NCBI GenBank assembly: GCA_009741485.1
Contig: CM019217.1
Coordinates: forward strand, 32,449,165-32,513,164
DNA from: Malurus cyaneus samueli
Lineage: Eukaryota; Chordata; Aves; Passeriformes; Maluridae
Direction of reading: 5' to 3'
Length of the DNA stretch: 64,000 bases
Below the pieces are notes generated by a model. It was not told the DNA's origin. It did no database searches and worked only from the letters and a program-made list of their open reading frames with translations. A program made the translations under genes and the position numbers. Positions 50,866-63,100 of the stretch are shown here, one piece after another. Position 1 is the stretch's first letter. Every line of letters starts with the position of its first letter.

Positions 50866-52352
50866 CGTGAATGGAATGAAGAAAGTGGCACATGTCTGTC
50901 TACTGTTGGCCTTCATATCTGTATTTTGACTACAGCAAAAATAGGGAAGGAAACTGTGCAATCATTAACTTGTACAAAAATGGGTACTTGCCATAGGAAC
51001 ACTGAAGAAATGGAACACTGCCTTACTGTCAAGTTGTGTTGCATACTGTTTTTATGGTGACCTACAATTTCCAAAAAGAGCCTTAACTATAAATGGTAAC
51101 TATATATAAGTTATTTAATATTTCCTTGGTCGAAAATGGGATTCACTTCACCAAGGAGCTAAGGTTTTATTGCCAGCATGTTTGCTGTCTGCAGTGTGTT
51201 TTGCAGCTGTCAATTCCACAAAGGATTTGGCAGCTTTGAAAATGCCTCTAAGTATCTTGCATCCTCAGAAAAATTACCTAATCTGTTCAAAAAAAACCCC
51301 CCACCTAACCACCAAAACCCCCAAACCCTTATAGTTGCATAGCTGGTACCACATCTTCGTTAGTCGCAACAGTAACTGGGGCAAGGCATCTGAGCTGTAT
51401 CTCCCTTCCACATCTGCAGCCAGTTATGAGTTGTTCTTCTATAAGGTAGGAGCCAGCACTCCACACAAAGAAGCCTGACCAGAAGTTCCTCAGAGTAAGT
51501 CTGCATATGGTGGTTCTGCTTGCGTGGATGCAGTTCATTCAGCAGGTGTAGTCTCTGCTATGTTAGCGTGATTCTGGAGTGGTGCCAGCCCTGCAAATGG
51601 CCAGATCCCAACTCTGTCAAGAACACTAGAGATCTAAAAACCAAATCAGGAGGCTGGGCTATGCTGACAGTCAGGGTAAACATTGCACCTGTACTAGCCA
51701 CTTGTTTCCCTGTAATGAACTTATATTTAAAATGCATTTTATAAAAATGCACCAGGCCCTCTGCAAGTGGAAGAGCTTCTAACATAACCTCTGTTTTCTG
51801 TGCTTTATGTATGAGCCACTGAGTATTCTTCACTGAATAGCAAAATAGGTCAGGTAGAATGTTTTTGCCTGATGCTTTGCAGCAATTGGAATTATTTATC
51901 TATGCCAACAGAACTGTGTTGGCCCAGGATAGGTATTTGTTCAGGGATTAAAAACCTAATTCCCAGATAACTAGTTATTATTTTGCAATTTATCGTTTGA
52001 AAAATCAGCAGAAATAAGCCTTATGACAGCATAAGTCTTTTGCTATCCTTAACAGAGTTGGTTTTGCATTAACATTCATTGCTGTTTTTTGAAAACATGG
52101 ATATATGTAAAATACAAGCACAACAAGGTTTGCACTAAGATTGGTGTGTGATTGTAATGCACTACTCTGTAGCATAATTTCATACGTGTATGCAATTCAG
52201 GTACACAAATCCAAGTCAACTGTTAGAGCAGTAGTTTGTTACATTGAAATTCAAATGTTTGCTTAGTGTTGGCCATTTCTATGTTTTATAAAACCAAAAC
52301 AATTTTCAAAACCAATGAAGGAAACCAAAATAAATATTTCTGCATTTCAATG
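50866..52352 (+). other. ACSL1: ACSL1 3' untranslated region
   Basis: About 1.5 kb from the stop to the inferred cleavage site, AT-rich. It includes an A/C-rich stretch at 51,288-51,328 (runs of C separated by A), which could bind poly(C)-binding proteins, and one ATTTA word near 51.11 kb. The length is similar to the mammalian 3' UTR. The cleavage site is estimated. Confidence 0.7.
52329..52334 (+). terminator. ACSL1: Poly(A) signal of ACSL1
   Basis: A canonical AATAAA, followed about 20 bases later by a GT-rich element ('tgctgtgatgtttgttttt') suited to cleavage factor binding. It is the best signal after the stop codon. Confidence 0.7.
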
Positions 52353-52359
52353 CTGTGAT

Positions 52360-53260
52360 GTTTGTTTTTCAAGGAAAAATGCTGCTGACTAACAAGCCCA
52401 GGTGTAACTTTTTAACTGACAAGCTGTAAATCTCCACTGCTACAGACATGCTAAATACAGTATAAGGCTGGTTGGTAACACTTTTGCTTTTGGAAAGTGA
52501 CTTTTTATGTTTAGGGTGTTGGCCAATATTTGTAAAGAAAGGAATGCTGTTATATTTAACTTGCTCTTTCAGTACATTTCTAAACAATTTTTTTTTCTCT
52601 TTCTGATGGTTGTGTTCTTACCATCACTGCCAATTCCTTGACTGAAAGCTAGAGTTTTCAGAAACTCTTTTGCAGCTTCTGGGTGGTAGTGGGTTTCCTT
52701 ATTCCTTGCCCTCATACTATCCATTTGACCTAAATTGAGGGTATGGTATTTCAGGGGTTAAGTTAATAGACCAGGTAGAGGAAGTGCCCACACTAGGACA
52801 GTTTATAGCTCTGTGGGAATACAGATGTCATTATGAGATATTAAACACTCCTCTGTTCCTATGCCTGGTAGAGTTTCGCCTCTTAATTTTGGATGTTCCT
52901 TTATACATTTTATTTTTCCCTACTGCAGGAAACCTAAACCAAATTTGTCACTTACTGAAGGACATAATCTAGTATCCTGCTTGGAAAGACGGGGAAGGGT
53001 CACCACACATCTTCTAGTGGAGATAGATGCAGTTCTTATCCATTTCTGAGCAAACGTTTATGTTGTTAACATTCAAGAAGCCTTTCTAGAAAAGCCCTCT
53101 ATCACTACAGAAATAAGACAGGACAGCTTTATCTGTGGGACGTGGGGCTGGGTGCTATAGCCAGCAAAGCAGAAGTGTAAAGAGAACTGACTCCTAAAGT
53201 GATTATTTCACTGTTTTAGCTTCTTTGGTTGACTAAAGCAGGGATGGTTAGGAGAATCCT
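52360..53260. other. ACSL1-CENPU intergenic spacer
   Basis: About 0.9 kb of unremarkable AT-rich sequence separating the ACSL1 poly(A) site from the CENPU GC-rich promoter. No gene is recognised. Confidence 0.6.
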
Positions 53261-53274
53261 TCGGAACATTGAGT

Positions 53275-53815
53275 TGTCTTCCGCGGGCCTAGGCCTTGGC
53301 CGACGCCGGGGCGGGGCTGTGGTGGCGCTGTCTCGGTTCCCGTTCCGGCCTGGCGGCTCCTCCCGCTCCTCCCCTTCCTGCCCGCCGGGGCCGCGCGCGC
53401 AATTCCAAAGGCGGCGGGAGGCGCCAAAGCCGGCGGGGACCGCGCTGAGGGGCCGGGCCCGGGGGAGCGGGGACCGCGCTGAGGGGCCGGGCCCGGGGGG
53501 AGCGGGGACCGCGCTGAGGGGCCGGCCCGGGGGGAGCGGGGACCGCGCTGAGGGGCCGGGCCCGGGGGGAGCGGGGACCGCGCTGAGGGGCCGGGCCCGG
53601 GGGGCGGGGAGCGCTGAGGGCCGGCCCGGGGGGAGCGGGGACCGCGCTGAGGGGCCGGGCCCGGGGGGAGCGGGGACCGGCCCGGGGGGAGCGGGGACCG
53701 CGCTGAGGGGCCGGGCCCGGGGAGCCGCCTTTGGGCGCTTGACGGGGCAAGGGGGCGCCTGCGGGACAGGAGCGGCAGCAGTGGAGCGAAGGTACCGGCG
53801 GGAACTTCGGCGGCG
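53275..53815 (+). promoter_or_regulatory. CENPU: CpG island promoter of CENPU
   Basis: 540 bases of extremely GC- and CpG-rich sequence. It has E2F-like words on both flanks of an internal repeat: GGCGCCAAA at 53,420-53,428 (reverse of TTTGGCGCC) and TTTGGGCGC at 53,730-53,738. E2F control would suit a cell-cycle centromere gene, but binding is inferred only. No TATA box is seen. The long open frames here come from base composition. Confidence 0.65.
53435..53725 (+). repeat. 35-bp GC-rich minisatellite, about nine copies
   Basis: The unit is about GGGGACCGCGCTGAGGGGCC followed by GGGCCCGGGGGGAGC. Copies start near 53,435, 53,469, 53,504, 53,538, 53,573, 53,605 (degenerate), 53,637, 53,672 (truncated, 21 bases) and 53,693. 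Units vary by one or two bases. The array sits inside the CENPU promoter. Confidence 0.92.
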
Positions 53816-53901
53816 TCGTGCTTACTTTTTCATGTGCCTGGCTCACTGATACGTGCTGTATACATGTATATTAAATCTCTACGTCGGTCCGGGCTAAGGA
53901 G
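53740..53901 (+). other. CENPU: CENPU exon 1 (non-coding, start estimated)
   Basis: The right end is a strong donor, AAGGAG/gtgagttg. The left end is a guess placed just after the minisatellite. It has ATGs at 53,832 (stops after five codons) and 53,864, but neither frame continues into CENPU, so this exon is 5' UTR. Confidence 0.5.
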
Positions 53902-54042
53902 GTGAGTTGTACTGCTTTTGAAGCGAGTCGAGCATCATAAGTTGAAATAACAAACATTTCCCGTTCTCTGTCAAGTACAGTCGCAGAGGAAGCTGGTTTT
54001 ATCGGGGACAATTTTGCACTGACTTTATCCTTTTGTATCCAG

Positions 54043-54114
54043 CAGCATATATTGAACAGCAAAATGTCCTCGAAGAAGAAAATAAAGAAGAGTCATACCA
54101 GCTGTAAGCTACAG
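54043..54114 (+). CDS. CENPU: CENPU exon 2 (start codon, residues 1-17)
   Basis: Acceptor tatccag/cag is a tandem NAGNAG, so the exon may start at 54,043 or 54,046, both in the 5' UTR. The ATG at 54,064 gives MSSKKKIKKSHTSCKLQ. Donor CAG/gtaagt at 54,115, phase 0. Confidence 0.8.
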
Positions 54115-57100
54115 GTAAGTTTTTCTAGGCTAGGCAGAATTCAAGCAGCCAGTGTTTTGTTTTTGTAGAAAGTGTCCAAAGGAGAGCTACAAGAATCGGG
54201 AAGGGCCTTGAGGAATATCTGTATGAGGAGCAGCTGAGGTCACTTGGTCTGTTCAGCCTGGAGGAGACTGAGGGGAGACTTCATTGTGGTCTCAACTTCC
54301 TCACAAAGAGAATTGCAGGGGCAGACACTGATCTCTCTGTTGACCAGTGACAGGACCAAAGGGTGTGACACGAAGCTGTGTCGGGAGTTTTAGGTTGGAT
54401 ATCAGGAAAGGGTTCTTCCCCAGAGGGTATTTGGGCACTGGAACAGGCTCCCCAGGGCAGTGGTCACAGCACCAGCCTGACAGAGTTCAAGAAGTGTTTG
54501 GACAACACTCGGAGGCACCTGCTGTGAGTCTTGGGATGTCCTGTGCAGGGCCTTGATGGTCCCTTCCAATGCAGGATATTCTGTGATTCTGTATTGTGTT
54601 ACTTTGCAGTTTAGGGCTCTGTCTCTGGAGGTGGATGTCCAGGGATTAATAAATTCAAGACTTGCTTTGCGCTGGGAACTGCTGTGCAGTCCCTGCTTGG
54701 GCCAGCTTGGGGTGCAGGCATTTCTTTTCTTCCTCTTAGGAATAATGCAAAATGGACCACTGACTTTCAAACAGGCAAAAAAAAAGCAGTCTCATAAAAG
54801 AAAATGTATAGATAAAACAGTTGATGAGTAAAATCCATACCTTGAGGAAAAATACACTTGAAATCCTTATGCCATAGCTCAGGATTTGATATAGTTCTGG
54901 CTAAGTGTATTTCTAGTAATATATTCTTGAAATTCATTGTCATATTTAATGTTGGGTACTCAACAAGCTGGATAAATTGGCTGTTAATTTCATACCCATC
55001 TAGAAGCAGAAAGCCAACTCCAGTCTTCGTCGGAAATCGCTTCCACTTGTGGAACCAAATGTCTCAAGGATATTGAAGGTATCAGAAACAAATCAGCTTG
55101 AGGAGCTTGATGATTCCTTTGGTTAGTATTTACTTGAATGTCATTTATTGTAGGATTTTCACAAACCAACCACATGGGCAAAATACTTCAGTGCTTACCT
55201 AGGAAAAGGTTTTGGTTCTTTTGAAGAGAAAGTAATGGATAAGGAGAGACAGATGGGATTTTTTGTTATTTTTGTATAATTTAGGAGGTAACAATAATGC
55301 TGTAGTACGTGCAAATAAAAGTCAGTGGAAAAATGTGGGCTATTCCAATTTATAGTCTGAATGATAAATTTCACACATTATAATATTGTAGTTGTGTAAG
55401 ACCAAACTGTTAAACACCGAAGTTCAATATCTTAACTTCTTCTCTATTAAATTACACAAATTGTGAAGTGAAATTTTTGCTATTGTAAGAGTATTCATGT
55501 CAGCAAACTTGATCGTTAACTGGGGTGTTGTCCTGCCTCTTTCAAATGTTACTTAAAATTGCATGGTTTTATGTCAGTACTTTTCGTGAAAGATTAAAAC
55601 CACTTCCATGCTTTGTATTGGACTTGTGAAATAAGAGCTCAATATACAGGAACAGAACCAATTTAGATGGAGTAGATGCTCCTGTGTGGAGTCCTCTGTT
55701 ATATCTGTATCTATCTGTGTGTGTATANTATATGTAAATTATGTATGAAAAATTCTGTAATTAGAAGCTGTAGAGAAAACGTTAAGAACTATTTCTCAAT
55801 GTAGTAGTTATTGCCCTGAGAAAATTATGGAAATATAAATGTTACTACTAGAAAGAGCATTGAAAATGAGCTATAAAACACAATTTAGCAAAAGGGTTGT
55901 TTATAAGGCAAGGCTGCAAAATTAAAAGCTCTTTTCCCTATTTCTGTGGTATGTATTTATAGTATAAAAAGGATGGCTACAGAAACTAATGTAGACTAAC
56001 ACAAAAATTTGGTGGCAGTGTGTTTGAAAAAATAAATTTATACTATGGAAGGCATGCTAAAACCTTAAATTTCTCAGATTTCTAATCTATTTTGGTAGCT
56101 ACCTTCAAGGATTCTACACTTACAAATATTCTGTAGCAGCAGTAATTGCCTTCTTATAGCATCCACTAAAGAAGCTTAAAAACTATACTAAAAAATATAG
56201 GGAAGTAGTTGCTGAATGTGTAAAAGGTTTATGCATGCCATAGCAAAGGAGAATTGAAACAAACTGTAGCTCAAACACAAAGTGGTTTGCGTGCCCTATG
56301 CTATGTGTACATGCTGATCTACCTTTGGTTTGGATTTGTAAAGAAATAGCAGGTGGATGGGTACAGAAACTATGAAACTTCTCACTGTATATTTTTTCAC
56401 GATCCTCAAATAATACTTGTAATGAGAATTCCCTTCTAATCAGTGAGCAAACCACAAATATTCTAACTAAATGCTTAATGGCAGGCAGTACTCTTTGCCT
56501 TAAAGATGGGAGCATTGTTAATACAGTTTATTTTCTGTTCTTTATAGAGCACCCTTTGCACAGTACTGCTGTGGATGCTTATGGTGAGGAACATTCACAA
56601 AACCAGTCACTTGGTCGTGTTTCAGCACCACAAACGCAAAACACAGACAGACGGTATGGTGGGAAAGAAGTAAAATTGTCAGCATTGAATTTAATCTTTA
56701 GATTTTTAGATCTAAAGGGAAAAATGTTCAATTTGTCAAGTTTCCCTCGTTGCTTGTAAAGCAGATGCTTGAACTCAAAATTCCACAGATAAGAAACCAA
56801 ATGAGTAAATAAGGTTGGAGATTGTAGAAAACAAATGAGAGAATAGTTTGCATCTGCCATCTGTAAGCAGTAGAGTGATTTAAGTATTTACTGCATTGTT
56901 TTTTTATGAAAGGATTTTATAATAACTCTGTGAGGTATCAATTAGTTCTCTAAATGCTGGTGTCTAAAGTTAAAAGGTGGAAAAATTGAAAAATGGGTAG
57001 AAGCCAGTTAAATTATATGTAACAAAAAATTATTTTAAAAATATTTTAATTCAAATTTTAGTATATTTCTTAGCTGTTAAATCAAATCTGGTATAAATCA

Positions 57101-60100
57101 GAAATTGTCTTGCTATTTAATTCAAACAAGAACTTTAGTAGTATTCATGTGAGACAGCTGAACAAAAAGTTCCCCAAAACACAAGGTTTTGTTGTGCATG
57201 GGGTTGAAGATCATTCTTTTTCGGAGGGTAGTAGGGTATGCTTTTCTTTTCCTAGTAAAAAACGGCGTCGCTCAAAGCCTTCCAATGGTGATGTTCGGAA
57301 ATCCAACACAACTGATGCTGGAGAGGAGCCGCTTAAGGAGACTGCGGTACAGAAAAAGTTGCATGAGTATTATCAGTCAATTTAATTTTAGTTTATTAAA
57401 ATGCCATGCCTGCATTAGAGGGTGGGGGGAGAAGAAGACTTTAGTATTGCCTTGGTACTTAATTGTGTCAAAAATAATCAATCCTCAAAGTGTTCCAGTG
57501 AGACGGCCAAGTAAAATGCTTAAAGTTACAAGTCATCATGTCAACAAGGAATATAGTAGCCAGGTATTTCTGGATCTTGTAGCCTATTCTGTGCTCATTT
57601 GGGAGTATGTTCTTTCCTTCTTTCAAATATTTTCTTTGTATCTAGAATATATGTTCTTAAGGAATGGCATACTACATGCAATACGAATCCTTTTTACATG
57701 TTTGGTATTGAAGGAAAATACATTTATGAGGGAAAAAGAATATTGATGAAATTAATTTTGAATATGTCTTAGAATTAAAAGCCATTCACTTCCAAATGAG
57801 TGGTTTTCCACACTTACTCCACAATTAGTGTAAAATGCCTTTGGCCCACTTACTTTCGACACATACAGCAGGAGTTAATCTGCAGGCTCGAGAAAGTAAC
57901 CTATGATAAAAGAAGCTGTGCTGTAGTTTACATAAGAGTTTTTTATGGCTTGAAATTTTCAAATTGTACACTCAGTACAGAGTATTAGTCAGTACTGTTC
58001 CATCGGTAGGCTGGATGCATGCAGCACTATTGTAGAAGTGCTGTTGGTGTCACCAAGCAGTCAAAGGAGAGAATGGATTGGGACAGAATACGTTTGAAAA
58101 GGAAGGTGAGCAGGCACTGTTGATCAGAGAAATGTCAGTCCTGGGTAGTGACTGTGCTGAACCAAAGGTTCTTAAGCTCCTTCAGATGTCTCCAGCCCTG
58201 CTGCAGGGCCAGTGACTGATGGGTCAGTGGCCGGTGAGGTCAGGCAGCTGCTGTCCCACATCCAGATGACCACAGGGCTGGGACTGGTGGAACAGCAAAT
58301 GTTACTGATACTTCAGTCAGGAAATGCTTTCCTGCATTGTGCCTAATTGCTATATCTCAGGATTTGAAATGAGTAAACCTAGGGTTTATTTTGGAAGTTA
58401 ATCTGCTTTTCATACCACAGAAGGCTCCAAATACTACTCAATTCTGGGCCAAAAAGAAGCAGCCTTCAGAGGAGAACGCATCAGATCCTTCTGGTAAAGT
58501 AAACTTTTCAGAACTCCCATATAGCTTTTCTTCATTCAGGATCAATGTTTTTCAACAGTTAACATTTCTAGAATGTAGCAACACTGTGCTTCTAGAAATG
58601 GGAAGTTTTAGTTTCAGTTTTGGTGTAGATCTCCATTTGATCCCTGTGGTTTGCATCCCTGGTCTTGCCTATTCGTCTCTTGAAGGGGTGAAGAATAGGT
58701 GTGCGTTATATCTCTAATGCAACCTACTTCCTTTCGGAGGGATGCCTGGAGCCATGGCTATGAAGCTGTAGGAGGTGTCAGTACATTCCTTAGTCTGGAA
58801 GCCTGGAGCAGCAGCTGTGGGACAGAACTTGGAGTGCCCCTGACTTGCAGCGCAGGCACAGCTGTTTGTGTAAAGACTTTTGAGACAGGGAGCTTCAAGA
58901 CAGTGGCATTTTTCAATAGGAAGACACTGTCTCTTGTGTCATCTGGCTTCCTTTGAACAGGACCCCATCATGTTTTAGTACTAGATTTACATTTGGAAGT
59001 GTGTAAAAAAACATGGTTTAGCTTTTTGTGGAATTGGTTAGTAATACTGTTGCAAAGTTTAAAGAAATGTATTTGTGTATAGTGAGTTTTTGAAGCATGT
59101 ATGATATTAATAAAAGAATGTGTACAAATACAAAAGCCCACAATTCTTTAAATAATACAAGTTGCAAATTCAGGCTAATAGTTGTTTAACACAAAAAAAT
59201 ATTGTCTACAGTACACTGTAGATTATAATTTTACTGATGCATTCCTGGGGTTGCTTGAATTCATAAAGAATTAAGAATTAAGTTGCATATCATTGATCAT
59301 CCCAGTTCTAAAGTGTTCCCAGATAAATCTATCATAGTTGCTCATTCGAAGACAAATTAAATAATTCACATATCCCTCTTCTCAAATTTCAAATTAAAAT
59401 AATAGCTTTTTGATGGTGGGTACAATAATATTTCTATTGTTTTAGAACATATGCGTGAATTGTGCAATGCTTTCATTTATTCTGTTGTTCCAGTGGATAG
59501 CCCGCATTTTGTACAGGTTTGGTGTCCCAAAGAGCTGAAGAGATCTCCTAGAGATATTACAGAACTGGATGTTGTTCTAGCTGAAGTTGAGAAGATAACA
59601 GCAAATTACAGGTAAATATTCTACTTTCCTGTGACTGAGTATTCAAAGGTTTAAAAAGAAATACCTGTGGTGTTGCTAATGGGCTGTCCTTTAGGGAATC
59701 AATATTGCATGGTTATATCCTGATGTTAATTAATTAATCTGGTGATTATTAAGTTTCTATGATACAAATACTTTTTCACATGTGATCTTGACATGTCTCC
59801 AAGGATTTAATATTTTTCCAAACATGAAGAACACATCTCAGATGACATTTTTCAAGGTAGAAATTAAACCATTGCTAATATACAAAATATGTGCAGTTGT
59901 CTAGCTGCTTAACTTTGGATTTTATTTGTTACTCAGAGAAATTATTTTGGATCAGATTTCCCCTTTACTAAACCAAATGGGTTGTGTTTTGTCCCTCTGA
60001 CTTCTACAGACAAAGCATAGACTCAAACATTTGCAGAAAAGCTATCAATGACTTTTCTTCTGCTTTCAAGGACCAAATCACTGATCTTGTAAGTACACCA

Positions 60101-63100
60101 GCAATAAAATCAATTTTGTGATCAAAATACCTGTGGTTTTATATTGCCCCTTACACATTTATTTTGCAAGTAGTAAAAGTTTCCAATCTCTTGTCAGTAT
60201 AAGTAATACGAAAATACAGTTTGTTGTGTGCATGTTATGATTAGCTGCCTCTGTGCAGACTTTCACAAGAATTGCCTCTAGACACAACACTGCTGTCATG
60301 CAGGTATTTTGCAAAACTGTCAGCTTTGCAAAATTGTTCTATTTGAGAATAGGGAAGCATCAAAAAGTCCTGAAGTGTTTATCATATCTAAATCATTATG
60401 TAGTAAAACTGGAGAGCTGCATCATTTAAATGAGAATGCAGCTATGTCAAACACTGTTCTAAAAGATCATGGACTAAAGTTTTAAAAGGTTGGTGATTTG
60501 ATTTTTGTGCTCTCTCAGTGACTTCTGAGTAAGGTCTCTGCCATGGTCCCGGGAAAATAATCTTTCTTAAATTAACATCTTGATTATAATGGTAAGTGTA
60601 ACATATTCAAGAACCATCTGGACACAATCCTGTGCCATGTGCTTGAGCAGAGCAGGGAGGTTGGACCAGAAGACCCACTGAGGTCCCTTCCAATCTGGCC
60701 CATTCTGTGATTCTGTTATAAGCTTATTGGCTGGAAGGATTAAGATGATTACAATGAGTAAAATGAACTCAGAACTTTGCAGGAGTTGTGCTGAGTACAG
60801 TGGGTAAGTACTAAAGCTATAGTTCTGAGTGGTTTCATTAGAAGTAACAAGTGTTAGAATTACCAGATTTGTACATCTATATAAATATATAGAAGAATTA
60901 AGGTAGGTCATATTGCTGTAATTGGTACAAGGAGTATTACTTACTGTCGTGGTTTAGAATGCTGGCCAAAAGCCAGGCATCCACAACACCTGCTCATTCG
61001 CTCTCCCCCACCACCACACTGGGTAGAGAAGAGCAAAGGGGGAAAAAACTAACAAAAAGGTTCATGAGTTGAGATAAGGAGCGGGGAGGAAACACTTAAT
61101 GGACAAAACAGGCACTACTTAAGCTGTGAAGTGAATTTATTACTAACAAAGTCAGAGGAGGAGAATGAGAAATAAATTACAACCTTCAAAAACACCGATC
61201 TTCTGCCCACTCCCTCCCCCCTTCCCGCCGACTGCAAAGCAGCAGGAACGGAACAGGGTGTGGGGTTGGTCAGTTCAGGTGGGTTGTGTTCAGGGTATGG
61301 GGTGGTCAGTTCAGGGTTGGTCAGTTCATCACCGGATCAATCTGCGGCTGCTGAGGGAGAAGAGTCTTTCCCTTGCGTTGCCGTGGGGTCCCTCCCACGG
61401 GAGACAGTTCATGAACCTCTCTGTCGTGGCTTCACTCTCACGAGCAGCAGGCCACACACCCCATGGGCAGACAGTCGTGCCCAAACTGCTGCACGTGGGG
61501 TCCCTCATCCCTGGGTGCAGGCCCAAGGCCAGGCTTTTCCATCTGGAGCAAGGCCTCTCTCTCCATGGCTTCCTGCTGGACACAGCCCCCTTCCTGACGT
61601 CCTCCCGCTCCGCGTGGGACCTCCCTCCTCCAGGGCTGCGGGTGATCTCTGCACCTCCATGCCCGTCCATGGCAGCCTGCTCCCATGTCACTGGCTGCAG
61701 GCGCTGTCGCACAGGACTGCAGCCTGCTCCATGGTCACCTGCAGGCAGTGCTCCACATGTCACCACGGCCTGCAAAGGAATCCCAGCTCCGGGCCTGGAG
61801 CAGCTCCTCCCCCTCCTGCACTGACCTTGGTGTCTACATCGCTCACATATTTCTCAGCCTCCTCCACTGGCAAAACTACTGTGTGCCCTTGTTTTGATTT
61901 CTTCTTAAATATGTTTTCACAGAGGCTACCACTATCTATGGCCCAGGTTTGGTCAGTGGCATGTCCATCATCCTCAGAGCCAACAGCAATTGGCTCTGCT
62001 GGACATGGTGGAAGCCTCCAGAAGCTTCTCACAGGCGCCATCTTTTTGGCCCCCCCACTTCCAAAAACTGGGCCAAGCAAAACCAACACAATTGCACTGA
62101 CTCATTTTGTGCAACAGTTTTCCTCTGGCATGAGGAGAGAGGAAAGAATCAATACACAAGCAGTAATGTCCCTTTGAACCAGGGTTGTTTCTCTAAATAG
62201 CTTTTGATGTTACTACAAAGTAATTCTTGCAACTATGTCTTTAGGAGGATAATGATGAACTCAAGATCCATTGTCAATCTGTAATTCTTTTCCTCTGTAG
62301 ATAGCAGGAGTCGAGGAATTAAAGAATATGAAGAAAAAGAATGCTAAGGTAAATACATACATGCTACTAGATCATACAGCATCCAGTAGTGGGCATTGGA
62401 ATGTCAAGAACTTGACTGGTAGAAATAATTGACAAGGAAGTGTACTGTACTCAGAATCAACTGTGCAAATAAAGGTTAGGGAACCAGCAGAGATTTTTTT
62501 TAAAAGATCTGAGTAAATATGGTGGAATTCAAACTCCATACGTATACTGCTATATGGTGTAAAAAGAAGTAATGCACATTGGGATGGGTAGGATGTATGC
62601 ATGTCAATTTTTTGTGTTTTTTTAATGAGTAATGGTGAGGCCTCTGGAGAGCCAGTTAAATAATGAGAGCTAACCTTAAAGAAGCATAAATTAGTACAAA
62701 ATCTAGGAGAGCAGCAAAGATAACAGCCTGTGAGGATAGAATTGGATTGCTTAATTTAAAGAAGACAAGTCTAAGGGAACTGCATTCCCTGAATATATGC
62801 AGAATTTTTGTTCAGAGGGAGACAGTTCCTCTCCATGCAGAACGAGTAGGAATTCAATGAAAATGCAACAGGAATGTTGACAGGAGGCGCTAGTGTAAGG
62901 GTGGAAAAACATTGCAGTGCTTTCAGCAGGGAGAGGTGAATGCCCTGCAGCAGACATTTAAGAGCATCTTGGGCACTGTCTGAATTTCTGTGCGAATTAA
63001 CATCTGTACAGTTTTCAGTGGCATACCAGTTTTAACAAAATCAACATCATAAAGCTTATCCTGGGAAGTAGCAGTTAATATGCCGAAGTCTTGTTGACTT

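Larger units (their letters stand above)
60089..62300 (+). other. CENPU: CENPU intron with CR1 and LTR insertions
   Basis: 2.2 kb, more than half of which is one LTR-like insertion (about 60.95-62.09 kb) plus a CR1 3' end at about 60.6 kb. Confidence 0.75.

Noticed and set aside
53229..53849. Open frame of 206 codons over the CENPU promoter, rich in Gly, Arg and Ala
   Set aside because: It is produced by a GC-rich 35-bp repeat with few possible stops. The opposite strand is open as well, and it does not join CENPU.
61260..62177. Open frame of 305 codons in the CENPU intron
   Set aside because: It lies inside the reversed LTR-like repeat, other frames there are also open, and it shows no recognisable domain.
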